Shown piece by piece: positions 35,403 to 44,017 of a stretch of DNA of 64,000 nt (its first letter is position 1; each line of letters begins with the position of its first letter). This DNA is from Nitrospira sp. (GTDB taxonomy: Bacteria > Nitrospirota > Nitrospiria > Nitrospirales > Nitrospiraceae). The notes beneath the pieces are model-generated. The model did no database searches. It was not told the origin of the DNA and saw only the letters and a list, made by a program, of their open reading frames with translations. Location of the stretch: NCBI GenBank assembly GCA_024998625.1, contig JACOEL010000004.1, positions 62,001 through 126,000 on the forward strand. Reading direction: 5' to 3'. The position numbers were made by a program, and so were the translations under genes.

Positions 35403-35639
35403 TTATCGCCGAGGCACAAACGAAACCCATGCGTTAAGAGCCTGTGCGCGACGCCGACAGCCACCGCACGAGGGGATACCGACCACTGATGCGATGCGCG
35501 CAATCACATCACCGAGACCCACTTCGTCCGAAATAAGTCTTGGAAGGCTGATCCGGTGCCTGACACTTCTGGCACCTTCTGATTCTCCATCTGCGCTTTC
35601 ATGCACAGTCGTTTCAGCAGTGAATCCTGGTATGCTCAT
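35403..35639 (-). CDS. Peptide A: PGFTAE-leader small protein with CxxC tail
   Basis: A 78-residue peptide opening MSIPGFTAETTV, the leader shared with the next two upstream peptides. Its C-terminal half reads GLGDVIARIASVVGIPSCGG followed by CRRRAQALNAWVSF, a CGGC-type segment with a basic helix. A GAAGGAG SD lies nine bases upstream of the ATG, inside a predicted hairpin. It is the last gene of the minus-strand run protease - C - B - A. Probably a precursor or a small effector processed by the protease; function is unproven. Confidence 0.7.
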   Translation of the reverse strand: MSIPGFTAETTVHESADGESEGARSVRHRISLPRLISDEVGLGDVIARIASVVGIPSCGGCRRRAQALNAWVSFVPRR

Positions 35640-35641
35640 AA

Positions 35642-35692
35642 GGGCTTCTCCTTCGAAGAAGCCCGGACGCAGATTTTAAGCCGCGTCCGGGC
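35642..35692 (-). promoter_or_regulatory. Two mutually exclusive hairpins before peptide A
   Basis: Stem 1 pairs 35683-35692 with 35661-35670 (10 perfect GC-rich pairs, 12-base loop). Stem 2 pairs 35657-35664 with 35642-35649 and includes part of the GAAGGAG SD of peptide A. Positions 35661-35664 are needed by both, so only one can form. Stem 1 is transcribed first and would free the SD. This is an attenuator-like layout, read from sequence only. Confidence 0.45.
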
Positions 35693-35713
35693 TAAATTGA
35701 ACAACGACACCTC

Positions 35714-35956
35714 TTATGGGACACAGCGGTTGATCAATGTTCTTCCAAAGCAGCTAACACTCACACATGCCCGCGGTGGAAAGATTCTAAAATTGACACA
35801 GATACGACAGGGCCCGATACTTGTGCATGCCTGCGGCGCAACCACTGCTCCTCTAGCCGATGCATCCAGCGCTCTTGCCGTACTACACGCCGTACTATAC
35901 GTGAGTGTATGGCTGCCATACACTGCCGCTTCAGCTGTAAATCCGGGCGTATTCAT
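35714..35956 (-). CDS. Peptide B: cysteine-rich PGFTAE-leader peptide
   Basis: An 80-residue peptide opening MNTPGFTAEAAVYGS. The rest holds seven cysteines (TACST, PQACTS, GPCRIC, RACVSVSC, NRCVP), suggesting disulfides or modified residues in a secreted core. AAAGGAG lies seven bases before the ATG, so it is well translated. It sits 48 bases after the stop of peptide C and 74 bases before peptide A. The strong leader identity and divergent remainder are what one expects of a leader/core precursor. Confidence 0.72.
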   Translation of the reverse strand: MNTPGFTAEAAVYGSHTLTYSTACSTARALDASARGAVVAPQACTSIGPCRICVNFRIFPPRACVSVSCFGRTLINRCVP

Positions 35957-36004
35957 ATACTTACTCCTTTCTCTACTGTACTAGTATTAGGATTATGTGG
36001 GACC

Positions 36005-36229
36005 TCAGACTTCGTCACCTACCTCGCCCTCTTCTTCTGCCATGTCCATGGTCTCCTCTTCTAGCATGTCCATGGTCTCTCCATCATCCCCAAGGCCTTC
36101 ATCCCACTCTTCGCCGTTTGACTGCAGATGCAGGTGAACTCCCTCGGCAGTCCCATAACGATCCTGCATCCGATAAACCTGCGTCGTTGGGCCAACACTC
36201 GCTTCTGCTGTAAACCCGGGCAGCGCCAT
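36005..36229 (-). CDS. Peptide C: PGFTAE-leader peptide with acidic tail
   Basis: A 74-residue peptide opening MALPGFTAEASVGPTTQVYR. The C-terminal part is strongly acidic (GDDGETMDMLEEETMDMAEE) and carries no Cys, unlike peptide B. The SD GGAAGGAGGTG is very strong. It starts 35 bases after the protease stop. The three peptides share only PGFTAE[AT][SAT]V, which would therefore be the element recognised by a common enzyme. Confidence 0.72.
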   Translation of the reverse strand: MALPGFTAEASVGPTTQVYRMQDRYGTAEGVHLHLQSNGEEWDEGLGDDGETMDMLEEETMDMAEEEGEVGDEV

Positions 36230-36264
36230 AACGCATCACCTCCTTCCATTCGCATCGGAATTGC

Positions 36265-38115
36265 TTATACTCGCTCGTAGAATGGCGAGAGTTTCTTATC
36301 GAGGTACGGATATCTCTCGCTCACATCCACGCGCACATAATACTTGTCGATCACATCGGTCTTCCGGTTGGTGTATGAAAGAATGACATTGACTAGCTTC
36401 CGGTTGCCGGTGAGCCGCGAAGGCGTAACCTCAACAGCGGTGAAAGAGTAGTCCTGGGCGAACATCTCCGCCGTATGTACGTATATCTGTGGATAGCGTA
36501 CAAGGAGGTAGTTGAGCGCACGGTGCTCATCCGTCGCACCTACGTTGTCCCCCATCTGCTGAATGCGATCGAACAGCTCTTGGGTTGCTGACGCGAATGC
36601 CTCATTAGTCATCTGAGAAGCTTTCGGTTTCTTTATGGCACCCAATAAGTCAGTCTTGTCAAAACTGTAGACGCGGTCAACCAACACGATGGGCACAATC
36701 AGTCCATTGCACATTTCCGCGGAAGCCATTGGCCCGCGCGTCCCGATAATGACATCGGTATCAATTCCCCGCTGCGACGGCTTCACGGCTTCCACAAACT
36801 GGTCAAGCACCGCTGGTTCGCGCGGAACCAAGACGTAAGTATCGACTCCTTCCACCGAAAACAACCAGCAGACCTCGTTCGCCAAATAGCGGTTCTCCTT
36901 GAGGGCTGTGTGCAATGTCGCTTGGTCGGTCAAACTTGCGGTTGCGTTAGTGGCGATGCACTGCGAAAACTCCTTTTCGATTGCCGGGCTCGGAAAGCGC
37001 GTCTGCACCATGCCGATCGCATAAATGGGCGTTTGCGCTCCCGCATTTTCCTGCGAACCGACGGCGCACGTTGGACACGAAGCTGTCTGGCTGATAACCT
37101 GCCGTGATGGATTTGCGCCCACAACCGTACTGCAGGCCTCTGGTCGAATAGCTAAGGACGGAGTTTCGGCCAGGGGCTCCCTGTGGCTACTTTCATCTGA
37201 CATGTGAGTCTCCTTTCTGTTAAGGGGCATACGCCGATATATTCTTGCTCCTTCCACGTCAAAGAGCGGAGGGACAATTGAAGGATGCTCTCGTTTTGCA
37301 GACTGCAGGACGGCGGTCCTCATCTCAATTGCCGACATTGCTGGAGATTCGGACCACAGTAGTGCGATTCCACCTGTGACAAATGCTGCAGCAGCGCTTG
37401 TTCCTGAGATGGGCGCATAGCCCGCACCAGGGACGGCGGTCAGAACGTCCACACCTGGCGCGCACAGCCCGCCCTTTCCTATCCTAGGGCTAACATTGGA
37501 CTCAGGAGTTATCCTTCCATTCTGATCGCACGATGCGACCGGAATGACCCACGGCCGATTCAGCAGTGGCAGAAATCCGATCCGGCCCTGATTGCCAGCG
37601 GCTGCCACCAAAATGACGCCGCGGTGCGCCGCATAATCACATGCTTCATCTAGCTCTCGGTATGTGGAAGTGTCTGCTGGTACTACGCCGAGACTGAGAT
37701 TAATGATTTTCGCGCCGCCATCGACAGTTTCCACGATCGCCCGTGCTAGTTCTGCTGGTGTTGTTAAGGCCAGACCATTTGGGCCTTGCGGGTGCTCCGG
37801 GAAAATTGGGTAGAAGAGAAAGGTGCAGGATGGGCAGATCGCTGGCGCTGGAGAACCCCGCTTGGCACAAAGAATCCCTCCGATCCCTGTCCCGTGAGAG
37901 CAGGCCTCGCTCCGTACGTCCTGACAGGTAGCCAGTTGATTCGGTCTAACGGTCCGTATGGAAGAATCGACAAGAGCCGGATGGGTGAGGTCAATAGGTC
38001 CGTCTATAATGCCTACAGAAATCGAAGGATCGCCGCTACAAATCTCCATCAAGCGAGTGAGCTTGAGAAGCGCAAACATTGTGGAAATTGACTCTGAATA
38101 AAACTGCTCGGACAT
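36265..38115 (-). CDS. PatG-like subtilisin with C-terminal PatG-type domain
   Basis: A 616-residue protein. The subtilase half (about 30-290) has Asp38 (VGIIDGPIDLTHPAL), His74 (CSHGTGIGG), the oxyanion Asn175 (AAAGNQG) and Ser240 (ISGTSAAAAF). After a linker with a CPTC motif, residues about 350-500 (IYAIGMVQTRF, then EVCWLFSVEGVDTYVLVP and GLIVPIVLVDRVYSFD) resemble the C-terminal domain of cyanobactin PatG/PatA proteases, which cleave and cyclise peptides. There is no signal peptide. The three PGFTAE peptides follow on the same strand. A strong SD precedes an in-frame ATG at codon 305. Confidence 0.85.
   Translation of the reverse strand: MSEQFYSESISTMFALLKLTRLMEICSGDPSISVGIIDGPIDLTHPALVDSSIRTVRPNQLATCQDVRSEACSHGTGIGGILCAKRGSPAPAICPSCTFLFYPIFPEHPQGPNGLALTTPAELARAIVETVDGGAKIINLSLGVVPADTSTYRELDEACDYAAHRGVILVAAAGNQGRIGFLPLLNRPWVIPVASCDQNGRITPESNVSPRIGKGGLCAPGVDVLTAVPGAGYAPISGTSAAAAFVTGGIALLWSESPAMSAIEMRTAVLQSAKREHPSIVPPLFDVEGARIYRRMPLNRKETHMSDESSHREPLAETPSLAIRPEACSTVVGANPSRQVISQTASCPTCAVGSQENAGAQTPIYAIGMVQTRFPSPAIEKEFSQCIATNATASLTDQATLHTALKENRYLANEVCWLFSVEGVDTYVLVPREPAVLDQFVEAVKPSQRGIDTDVIIGTRGPMASAEMCNGLIVPIVLVDRVYSFDKTDLLGAIKKPKASQMTNEAFASATQELFDRIQQMGDNVGATDEHRALNYLLVRYPQIYVHTAEMFAQDYSFTAVEVTPSRLTGNRKLVNVILSYTNRKTDVIDKYYVRVDVSERYPYLDKKLSPFYERV
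37201..37215 (-). promoter_or_regulatory. Strong internal ribosome-binding site within the PatG-like gene
   Basis: AGAAAGGAG followed by ACTCAC and an ATG (complement of 37201-37203) lies at codon 305 of the 616-codon gene. It is the best SD in the gene, better than the one at 38115. Translation here would give a separate 312-residue PatG C-terminal domain, suggesting either a fusion of two genes or two products. Confidence 0.55.
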
Positions 38116-38567
38116 TCTTTTCGACCTTTTCTTTATAATTTACTCATGGGTCAGTAAGTTAAACAGCATCGGCCGTGTGCACGATACTCCTCTTGTAATC
38201 ACGTATGATCATTTGCTTGCTACGTAGTGTGGTCATAGAAGAGACCAAGTTCTTGTTGGGCTAAACGGCGACCGACACTCCCTACTGCCGGACAGGCAAT
38301 TACTGTGAAGATTTCAAGCAAGGTCTGTACCGGGGCGGTCAGAGAAACGTCGGCGGCGGGTTTTCGGTGGGTTGCAAATGGACGCATTCCAAAGGGAGAA
38401 AGAGCATAGAAGAAAAGCGTATCTAAAACGATCCGTATGCTTATCGAAAACGATACAGTGGTGCTGGTTCGTTTGCGTTCAAATTAAAAAAATGGGTGTG
38501 GAAGGAACGAATAAAACGGGGTCAGCAACTGTCTTCAAAATCAAGCGGGCTGAATGGCCGTCACCCG
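38116..38567. other. Non-coding, low-GC interval upstream of the PatG-like gene
   Basis: No convincing gene on either strand. The base composition is clearly lower in GC than the core flanks. It should hold the promoter for the protease/peptide operon. Confidence 0.5.
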
Positions 38568-38861
38568 CTACGGCGTGCCACTCTTCACCATCGTATTGAG
38601 AATCGTGAGAAGCTTCCGCATGCAGACCGTCAACGCCAACTTTTTTATCTTCCCCGCCTGGCACAAGCGCAGATAGAAGCTCCAAGATAGAAGTTCCAAA
38701 TGACGGGATTCTTGCGCTGACACACCCGTCGCTTCGAGCACCATCAAGATCGGTTGCACGGCCTGAAGCCGCGCCACTGCCTCCGCGATCCCTCGCTCAT
38801 TGTGCGTAATCTGGAAGGCGGTCCCAGGATGGATTGTCACATCAACCCCGTCTTGCGACAC
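38568..38861 (-). mobile_element. IS110-family transposase remnant
   Basis: A 97-codon frame joins the two ends of an IS110 transposase. Its N-terminal part reads GVDVTIHPGTAFQITHNERG then QPILMVLEATGV. After a deletion of most of the protein it continues LALTVCMRKLLTILNTMVKS and stops at GTP; the family usually has Trp there, and the codon is TAG. It is non-functional. It marks the right side of the peptide locus and supports its acquisition by transfer. Confidence 0.75.
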
Positions 38862-39375
38862 AACTGTCCTGCTTGGTGAAAGGAGGAACGGGACGACTCG
38901 AGCTGACTCGCGGTCTTCAAAGCCACGGACCCGGATCTTTGCGATCTGCCCCGCTCCGAGAGCATGCGATACAGACTTGCTCGATTAAGCTTCATATGCT
39001 CGGCGAGCCCGGAAGTAGCCCACTCTCGACCTCTTCGTTTTATCCGTACTGTTGTTCATTCCGCTATAAAGGAAACTTGAAAATAAATGTGACCGCCGCC
39101 CCGCACCGGCGAATGGGCCTGCTCAGCAGCGGATCCTAATTGACGAATAACGGGAAGATTAAAGCTTAAAATCCAGGGATAGCCACTCAGCCCTTCTCCA
39201 TGTTCCCAATGCGCTCAATCAGCAGGCAAAGATAGTACTAACTTTGTCCGCAGCCAATTGGGTGATTTTACTTAAATTATCGCTGTGTATCCGCATTCAA
39301 CATCTGCCCTTCAACAGCCCGTCCAATGAAGACTTAGATTGGTGCGGCGTAGCCAGGCTTAAGGGGTTCAGCTTC
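38862..39375. other. Gene-free interval between the IS remnant and ynfA
   Basis: About 510 bases without a recognisable gene, repeat or RNA. It is AT-richer than the flanking core and may be a remnant of the mobile element. Confidence 0.45.
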
Positions 39376-39702
39376 TTACCTCGGCCAATACATCACCACC
39401 GCCACGCCCACCAGGCATACCGTTGCGCCAATCACATCAAATCGATCCGGCTCTACGTGATCGACCAGCCACCCCCAGAGGATCGACAGGATGATGAACC
39501 AGCCGCCGTAGGCGGCATAGACCCGGCTGAAGTGTGACGGCTGATAAGTCGGCACGATGCCATACAGAATCAAAATGACGGCGCCCAGGAGGCCGACGCT
39601 CCAGTGGCTGCCGTTCCGCCACCATTGCCAGACTAAATACCCGCCGCCGATTTCGAACAGACCCGCAATCACGAACAAGGCTATTGATTGTGTGATGAGC
39701 AT
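39376..39702 (-). CDS. ynfA: YnfA family (UPF0060) membrane protein
   Basis: A 108-residue protein with four transmembrane helices and the family phrases [35 protein letters not shown], and [20 protein letters not shown]. YnfA proteins are small drug/metabolite-transporter-like inner-membrane proteins. The start is placed at 39702 ([10 protein letters not shown]), in line with the family; an ATG four codons upstream exists. Confidence 0.9.
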   Translation of the reverse strand: MLITQSIALFVIAGLFEIGGGYLVWQWWRNGSHWSVGLLGAVILILYGIVPTYQPSHFSRVYAAYGGWFIILSILWGWLVDHVEPDRFDVIGATVCLVGVAVVMYWPR

Positions 39703-40023
39703 GCGATTCTCCAATAGGGGATGAGCTTGTGCTCACATAGCACGGTGGAGCGAAGGAGACAAATTCAGATGAACTGCCTATCGCTTTCCTCTTATCCTTC
39801 ACGCTCCCATTCTTAGAGGGATGGCCTGGCCGGTTCCCTACGTGCGCGCGTCCAACGAGGGGAGTCTTCGACCGCGCGTTGCGCGAGCAAGAGGGCACCT
39901 GGCTGCACCATCCCTCCCGCTCTTGCATCTCATTCTTTCCCACCATTACAATGCCTCCGTAACCCGTTGGCTTTCTGATTATTTCTGTCGCTTCTCGGCC
40001 GGGAAGAAGAAGGACCAGATATT
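39703..40023. other. Intergenic region before the radical SAM block
   Basis: About 320 bases with no recognised gene. It separates the minus-strand ynfA gene from the plus-strand radical SAM genes and probably holds promoters for both. A GAAGAAGAAGG purine-rich run lies before the radical SAM start. Confidence 0.4.
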
Positions 40024-41922
40024 ATGAAAGTGGAGTATTCCAAGGGCGAGCGGGCTTCCAAAGAGCTGATCCTCCTCAATCGTCAAAGTTTCGAAGCGAC
40101 CAGCGGCCGGAAGATGAAGGTCCTGTTGATCTTCCCTCCCGACTGGTTTCCTTCCGAACCCTATCTGAGTCTCCCGTCCCTCACCGCCGTGCTTCGCCAG
40201 GCCGGTCATACGGTCATTCAAAAAGACATCAACCTCGAGATGTGGGACTGGTACTTCAGCGAGGACTTCTTGAAGAAGGTCCTGCGCAAGGTGCCGCAGC
40301 AGCTCGACCGGCTCCGTAAGCTGGCGAAGAAACGCGAACTCGAAGAATGGGAGCAGGATCTCCAGCTCACGCTCTGCGACCTGACCCGTCAGCGGATCGA
40401 CGACCTGATCAAGAAAGCGGAGAAGGCGAAGGCGATCATTCGCGGGGAAGTTTTCTACGAAATCGATCAGTTAGAGTGGGCGATTCATGTATTTCGTGAG
40501 GTCACGTCGGTGATCTCGATGGTTTATGCTCCGGCGCGGATCTGCATGCCGCCGATGGAGACGGACCTCTCCTATAAAGTCTTCGTGTCCCACGAAGTGA
40601 TGGACGCGGTGAACGACGCCCAGGTGAACATCTATCGGGACGTGTTCGAGCATCTGGTGAAGCCGGCGATCGAGGCGGAGCAACCGGATGTGGTCGGCAT
40701 CTCGATCGTCTTGCAGCAGCAGATGTTTTCCTCCATGACCTTCTGCGCCCTCATCAAGCAGCACTTCCCCCACATCCACGTGACGATCGGAGGAAACACG
40801 GTGACGCGTCTGCGCGACGTGCTCCCGCAGTCGCCCCTGTTTCAATACTTCGACAGCGCCGTGGTCTATGAAGGGGAGACGGCGTTCGTGCAGCTGGTGT
40901 CGGCGGTGGGGGCGAAGCGGAGCCTGGCCGATGTGCCGAACACTATCTATAAGGACGCGACTGGAGTGCATGTTTCGACGACGAGTTTCGCGGAGGACAT
41001 GCATGCGTTGCCGCCGCCGGATTTCGACGGGTTGCCGCTGGAGAAATATTTCGTCCCGACGAAGATTCTGCCCTATCTCGCCACGCGCGGTTGCTACTGG
41101 GGCCGCTGCGAGTTCTGCGACCATGGCGAAGGTTATACGGCGGGATACCGGAGCAAGAAGATCCAGGACATTCTCGTCGAGATCACGCATCTGCGCGATA
41201 AGTATGGCGCGAAGCATTTTCATTTCACCGACGAATCCTATCCGCCGGCGCTCTTCCGCAAGCTGACGCGCGGCCTGGTCGAGAGCAACATGGGCATTGC
41301 CTGGACCACGCATATGCGGTTCGAGAAGAGCCTGCTGGAAGATCAGGTCTGGCAGGACGCGAAGGCCTCGGGCTGTAAGTATCTCCACTTCGGTTACGAG
41401 TCGGGGAACGAACGAGTGCTGAAGCTGATGGACAAGGCGACGACCACGGAGATCATGACGAAGCATCTGCAGCTCACGGCCAACGCCGGCATTTGGAACC
41501 ACTGCATGGGCTTCTTCGGCTTTCCCGGCGAGACGCGGGAGGAAGCCTGGTCGTCGGTGGAGTTTCTGGAGCAGAACAAGGACCATGTGCATTCGCTGGG
41601 GTTCGGCACGTTCGATCTTGGCCGGCACAATCCGGTGGCGAAACATCCGGAGAAGTTCGGTGTGACCGCCTATCGGAATCCCGAGTGGGACCTGGCGCTC
41701 GACTACTACTTCACCGTGAAGCAGGGGTTGAGCATTGAGGAAGCCGAGCGGGTGTTCGAAGAATTCGAACGCCATCACAACCCCGGCTGGGATCTGCGGC
41801 TGTTCATCCGGGAATATATCTTTCTCTATATCGCGCGGTTCGGGTTGCAGAAGCTGCCGGACTTGCAGTTCCGGTCGGCGAGGGTGGCCACGGTCCCGCC
41901 GTCGCTTGCGGGGAAAATGTAG
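40024..41922 (+). CDS. B12-binding-type radical SAM protein, paralogue 1
   Basis: A 632-residue protein. The N-terminal part (about 30-290), KVLLIFPPDWFPSEPYLSLP to VVGISIVL and HVTIGGNTVTR, looks like a cobalamin-binding Rossmann domain without the DxHxxG motif. A long helical insert (75-160) is rich in Lys/Glu. The radical SAM cluster is Cys357, Cys362, Cys365 in RGCYWGRCEFCDHG, spaced CX4CX2C rather than the usual CX3CX2C. A later segment, MGFFGFPGETREEAW, is a common rSAM barrel motif. The substrate is unknown. About 130 bases separate it from paralogue 2. Confidence 0.85.
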   Translation: MKVEYSKGERASKELILLNRQSFEATSGRKMKVLLIFPPDWFPSEPYLSLPSLTAVLRQAGHTVIQKDINLEMWDWYFSEDFLKKVLRKVPQQLDRLRKLAKKRELEEWEQDLQLTLCDLTRQRIDDLIKKAEKAKAIIRGEVFYEIDQLEWAIHVFREVTSVISMVYAPARICMPPMETDLSYKVFVSHEVMDAVNDAQVNIYRDVFEHLVKPAIEAEQPDVVGISIVLQQQMFSSMTFCALIKQHFPHIHVTIGGNTVTRLRDVLPQSPLFQYFDSAVVYEGETAFVQLVSAVGAKRSLADVPNTIYKDATGVHVSTTSFAEDMHALPPPDFDGLPLEKYFVPTKILPYLATRGCYWGRCEFCDHGEGYTAGYRSKKIQDILVEITHLRDKYGAKHFHFTDESYPPALFRKLTRGLVESNMGIAWTTHMRFEKSLLEDQVWQDAKASGCKYLHFGYESGNERVLKLMDKATTTEIMTKHLQLTANAGIWNHCMGFFGFPGETREEAWSSVEFLEQNKDHVHSLGFGTFDLGRHNPVAKHPEKFGVTAYRNPEWDLALDYYFTVKQGLSIEEAERVFEEFERHHNPGWDLRLFIREYIFLYIARFGLQKLPDLQFRSARVATVPPSLAGKM

Positions 41923-41930
41923 CGAAGGCG

Positions 41931-42044
41931 TGAAACGTGGGACGTGAAAGGTCAAACGTGAAAGGTAAGATGCGAGGATTGAATGTTGAACAGCAGCCAG
42001 CTCTCTTCAGGCCCTCTCACCTTTTACGTTTTACGTTTCACGGA
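41931..42044. repeat. Imperfect inverted repeat with ACGTGAAA units
   Basis: The left arm has several copies of (A)ACGTGAAA(G); the right arm carries the complementary ACGTTTTACGTTTCACG. The arms pair imperfectly around a short centre. A related sequence lies at 48940-49008. Probably a dispersed intergenic repeat or transcription-stopping hairpin. Confidence 0.55.
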
Positions 42045-42052
42045 AGAGGATT

Positions 42053-44017
42053 ATGAGTAGCTCCGGCTTGGTCCAAATCGACGGTCTGAGTCCGATCAGG
42101 AAAGAGGATCGGAAGACTTCCAAGGTCATGTTGTTGTTCCCGCCTGAGTGGGTGCCGACGGCGCCCTATCTCGCCTTGCCTTCACTCACCTCCGTGTTGC
42201 GGGAGGCGGGGCATATCGTGGTGCAGCGCGACATCAACATCGAGATGTACGACCATTTCTTCACCATGGAGTTTTTGATCTGGGTGAAGGGTCGCCTGGG
42301 CATGCAGCTGAAGCCGCTTCAGGATAAGGAAAAGGCGGGAAGGCTGACGGAGCAGGAAGCCGCTCAGAAAGCGGTGCTGGAAGATGCCTATGCGGTAGAC
42401 GTATTCGACCTGGCGCAGCGTTCGGAGGACGCGAAGCTCATTGTGCGAGGTGAGCGGTTCTACGATGCCGAGAAGCTGGAGCGGGCGCTGAACACCTTCC
42501 GCGAAGCGATGCAGTATATTTCCGCGGCTTACTATCCCGCCTCGCTCGTGTTTTATCCGATGGAAAGTAATCTGGGCTATCGGCCCGGCGTCTCGAAGGA
42601 AGTCTTCGCCTGTCTCGACGACGAACAGGTGAATGTCTATCGCGACATCTGCAATCAACTCGTGTTGCCCAGCGTGAGCAAGGAGCAACCGGCGGTGATC
42701 GGCATCTCCATCGGCACGCAGATGCAGCTGATGGCGGGCCTCACCTTTTGCAAGATGATCAAGGAAAGTTTTCCCGACATCCACGTCGTGGTCGGCGGCA
42801 ATGTCGTGACACGGTTGCAGGAAGAATGGGCCAAGCACGAGCGGTTCTTCACCGAGGTCTTTGACGCAGCGATCTTGTACGAAGGGGAGCATGCGCTGCT
42901 TTGGTACATCGAGGCGGTGAACGGTCAGCGTCCGATGGAGTCCGTGCCGAATCTGATGTATTACGAGTCTGGTGCGGTGCAGCAGAGCAAGGAAGTCTAT
43001 ACGGAGAAGACGGCGGCGCTGCCGCTGCCGGATTTCGACGGCTTGCCGCTGGATCACTATTTCGTTCCCGAGCGGATCATTCCCTATCTCGCGACGCGCG
43101 GCTGCTACTGGGGCCGCTGCACGTTCTGCGATCACGGCCAGGGGTATTTCGATCAATACCGCGGCATGACGGCGCAGCATGTGGTGGAGCAGGTCACAGC
43201 GCTGCGGGACAAGTATCAGTGCCGGCATTTCCTCTTCTCCGACGAGTCCTATCCACCCGCGCTCTTCAAGAAGGTGTCGCAGATGCTGGTGGACCGGAAC
43301 GTCGGCATCAAGTGGACGACGTTGATTCGATTTGAAGAGACCCTGCAAGACCAGGCGGTCTGGGACCTAGCGGCCAAAGCGGGCTGCTGCACGCTCTACT
43401 ACGGGATGGAATCGGCGAACGAGCGTGTGCTGAACCTCATGGATAAACACGCGAAGAAGAGCGTGATTCAGAACAATCTCCACCAGGCGGCGAAGGCCGG
43501 CATCTGGAACCACGTGATGGCATTTTACGGGTTTCCCGGTGAGACGCGCGAAGAGGCGCTGGAGACGCGGCAGTTCGTCATCGACAACCAGCCGGTCATT
43601 CACTCCGTGGAACTATTCTATTTCGTGGCCTATCGTCATACTCCCATGGTGCGCAATCCGGACAAATTCGGCATCACGATCCACAAGCAGGAGGAGTACG
43701 ACCTGCCGCTGGATTACTATTACACGCTGAACGAGCCGGTGGGGATTTCCTGTCTCGACGCGATGCAGCTCTGCGAAGAATTTTATAAGAACGACTTCAG
43801 CCCTTGGGCGGTGCGGGTGAACAGTCGCGAACATGTGTTTCTCTATATCTCAAAATTCGGCACGAACAAGTTGCCGCAGATCTATGCCGCCACCAAGGAC
43901 GGCTCCTTGGCGAAGGAGGGCGTGTCGGGATTGGTGACCTGGCCCGTGGCGATGGGCGAAGGCGAAGACGGCAAGGAAGGTATGAGCCGGGTGATGTCAC
44001 ACGGCGTCAGCGGGTGA
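42053..44017 (+). CDS. B12-binding-type radical SAM protein, paralogue 2
   Basis: A 654-residue paralogue of the preceding protein over its whole length: KVMLLFPPEWVPTAPYLALP, VIGISIGTQMQLMAGLTFCK, and the same unusual cluster Cys351, Cys356, Cys359 in RGCYWGRCTFCDHG. FYGFPGETREEALETRQF is shared with paralogue 1. The C-terminus has an additional tail of about 40 residues. Conservation of CX4CX2C in both copies shows it is not a sequencing error. Co-transcription with paralogue 1 is likely. Its last 21 bases overlap the next gene on the other strand. Confidence 0.85.
   Translation: MSSSGLVQIDGLSPIRKEDRKTSKVMLLFPPEWVPTAPYLALPSLTSVLREAGHIVVQRDINIEMYDHFFTMEFLIWVKGRLGMQLKPLQDKEKAGRLTEQEAAQKAVLEDAYAVDVFDLAQRSEDAKLIVRGERFYDAEKLERALNTFREAMQYISAAYYPASLVFYPMESNLGYRPGVSKEVFACLDDEQVNVYRDICNQLVLPSVSKEQPAVIGISIGTQMQLMAGLTFCKMIKESFPDIHVVVGGNVVTRLQEEWAKHERFFTEVFDAAILYEGEHALLWYIEAVNGQRPMESVPNLMYYESGAVQQSKEVYTEKTAALPLPDFDGLPLDHYFVPERIIPYLATRGCYWGRCTFCDHGQGYFDQYRGMTAQHVVEQVTALRDKYQCRHFLFSDESYPPALFKKVSQMLVDRNVGIKWTTLIRFEETLQDQAVWDLAAKAGCCTLYYGMESANERVLNLMDKHAKKSVIQNNLHQAAKAGIWNHVMAFYGFPGETREEALETRQFVIDNQPVIHSVELFYFVAYRHTPMVRNPDKFGITIHKQEEYDLPLDYYYTLNEPVGISCLDAMQLCEEFYKNDFSPWAVRVNSREHVFLYISKFGTNKLPQIYAATKDGSLAKEGVSGLVTWPVAMGEGEDGKEGMSRVMSHGVSG

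Noticed and set aside
35601-35984. 127-codon plus-strand frame across peptides A and B
   Set aside because: It runs antisense to two peptides with strong SDs and a shared leader, and has no SD or domain of its own.
40471-41955. 494-codon antisense reading frame over radical SAM paralogue 1
   Set aside because: It is composed of low-complexity Arg/His/Leu residues, has no SD or domain, and follows from the codon bias of the strongly supported gene on the other strand.
42182-43348. 388-codon antisense frame over radical SAM paralogue 2
   Set aside because: Same pattern as in paralogue 1; mirror image of a real gene.
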